NCBI GenBank assembly: GCA_900554415.1
Contig: USGU01000005.1
Coordinates: forward strand, 27,017 to 91,016
Direction: 5' to 3'
Source of the DNA: an uncultured Lachnospiraceae bacterium
GTDB lineage: Bacteria > Bacillota > Clostridia > Lachnospirales > Lachnospiraceae
DNA: 64,000 bases
Shown: piece after piece, positions 63,824 through 64,000 of the stretch
Layout of the letters: the number at the start of each line of letters is the position of its first letter
How positions within the stretch are numbered: the stretch's first letter is position 1
Position numbers and translations under genes: made by a program
Notes under the pieces: model-generated
Told to the model about the DNA's origin: nothing
What the model saw: only the letters and a program-made list of their open reading frames with translations
Databases searched by the model: none

Positions 63824-63921
63824 TAAAATTTTGCAACATACTATGGAATTTCCACGGAGCATTTTCAACTTTTACAAATATGTGCAAACACGGACTTTGT
63901 CCCGCTGCTTCACACAAAAAA

Positions 63922-63943
63922 AGGAACTGATTTCTCAGTTCCT
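63922..63943 (-). terminator. Terminator after the tRNA gene
   Basis: Perfect 9-base stem (63922-63930 with 63935-63943), 4-base loop, followed on the minus strand by TTTTTTTGTG. It lies four bases beyond the tRNA 3' end. Confidence 0.88.
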
Positions 63944-63947
63944 CAAG

Positions 63948-64000
63948 CTACGGAAAAGGGACTTGAACCCCTACTAACAGAGTCAGAGTCTGCTGTGCTG
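63948..64000 (-). tRNA. tRNA-Gln (anticodon CTG), 5' part cut by window edge
   Basis: On the minus strand: an anticodon arm with stem GCAGA/TCTGT and loop CTCTGAC (anticodon CTG, Gln), variable region, T-arm AGGGG-TTCAAGT-CCCTT and the 3' acceptor strand ending at 63948. The 5' acceptor strand and D-arm lie outside the window, so pairing of the acceptor stem cannot be checked. Confidence 0.78.

Noticed and set aside
1..64000. Many long open frames antisense to real genes (for example over clpB, priA and htpG)
   Set aside because: They lack ribosome-binding sites, have no recognisable protein features and mirror strongly coding sequence on the other strand.
1..64000. CRISPR arrays, insertion sequences, prophage or restriction and defence genes
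   Set aside because: None seen; the gene content is housekeeping and transport throughout.

Overview
The window reads as a stretch of core chromosome from a low-to-mid GC Gram-positive anaerobe of the class Clostridia, most likely family Lachnospiraceae (gut Blautia/Dorea/Mediterraneibacter-like). This placement is an inference from gene content and order: priA-def-fmt next to murE, a BvgS-like periplasmic-domain kinase, an aldo/keto reductase with a ferredoxin tail, M42/M55 peptidases, DinB, strong AGGAGG ribosome-binding sites and sigma-A promoters. I see no phage, insertion sequence, CRISPR array or plasmid gene. About 43 protein genes are supported, most on the minus strand, plus the 3' part of a tRNA gene at the right edge.

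Layout (left to right; minus-strand operons are transcribed right to left). 1-9 kb: fmt, def, priA and a meso-DAP-type murE, then a three-gene unit with its own promoter and terminator that holds a D-aspartate-ligase-like ATP-grasp enzyme, an aspartate racemase and a second MurE with the L-lysine-type motif. 8.6-11 kb: dinB directly behind gap. 11-18 kb: clpB under a CIRCE operator, then an orphan hybrid histidine kinase followed by a sodium-dependent amino-acid transporter. 18-22.3 kb: a phospholipid operon (flippase-like membrane protein, pssA, phospholipase-D/cardiolipin-synthase-like protein) and an EamA transporter. 22.4-30 kb: an oligopeptide/dipeptide ABC operon with a D-aminopeptidase (M55) and an M42 aminopeptidase, divergent from a class I amidotransferase-type hydrolase. 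31-35 kb: a PfkB kinase, an alpha/beta hydrolase, a broken ABC-2 permease, a flavodoxin and an aldo/keto reductase. 35-40 kb: two complete potassium uptake systems facing each other. 40-44 kb: pepT, yitT, a 2-hydroxyacid dehydrogenase. 43.7-50.2 kb: lspA, a small coiled-coil protein, an S8 protease, a divergent ClpX, ligA and a small conserved protein. 50-53.4 kb: rluF and CIRCE-controlled htpG. 53.4-63.8 kb: FtsX-type ABC exporter with a long coiled coil, zinc-ribbon membrane protein, CLC exchanger, glpK and a HelD-like helicase. The right edge holds a tRNA-Gln with its terminator.

How the parts connect. The most notable unit is the Asl-like ligase / racemase / second MurE operon, which together would make a Lys-D-Asp peptidoglycan stem next to a separate DAP-type murE. 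The peptide permease with M55 and M42 peptidases would import and degrade peptides, including D-residue ones. Two heat-shock genes (clpB, htpG) share the HrcA operator. Two potassium systems of different architecture give redundant, probably differently regulated, uptake. Several leader structures stand out: a hairpin that hides the ribosome-binding site of the S8 protease, an immediate 5' hairpin in the yitT leader, and a palindromic repeat present in diverged form ahead of both the M55 gene and trkA.
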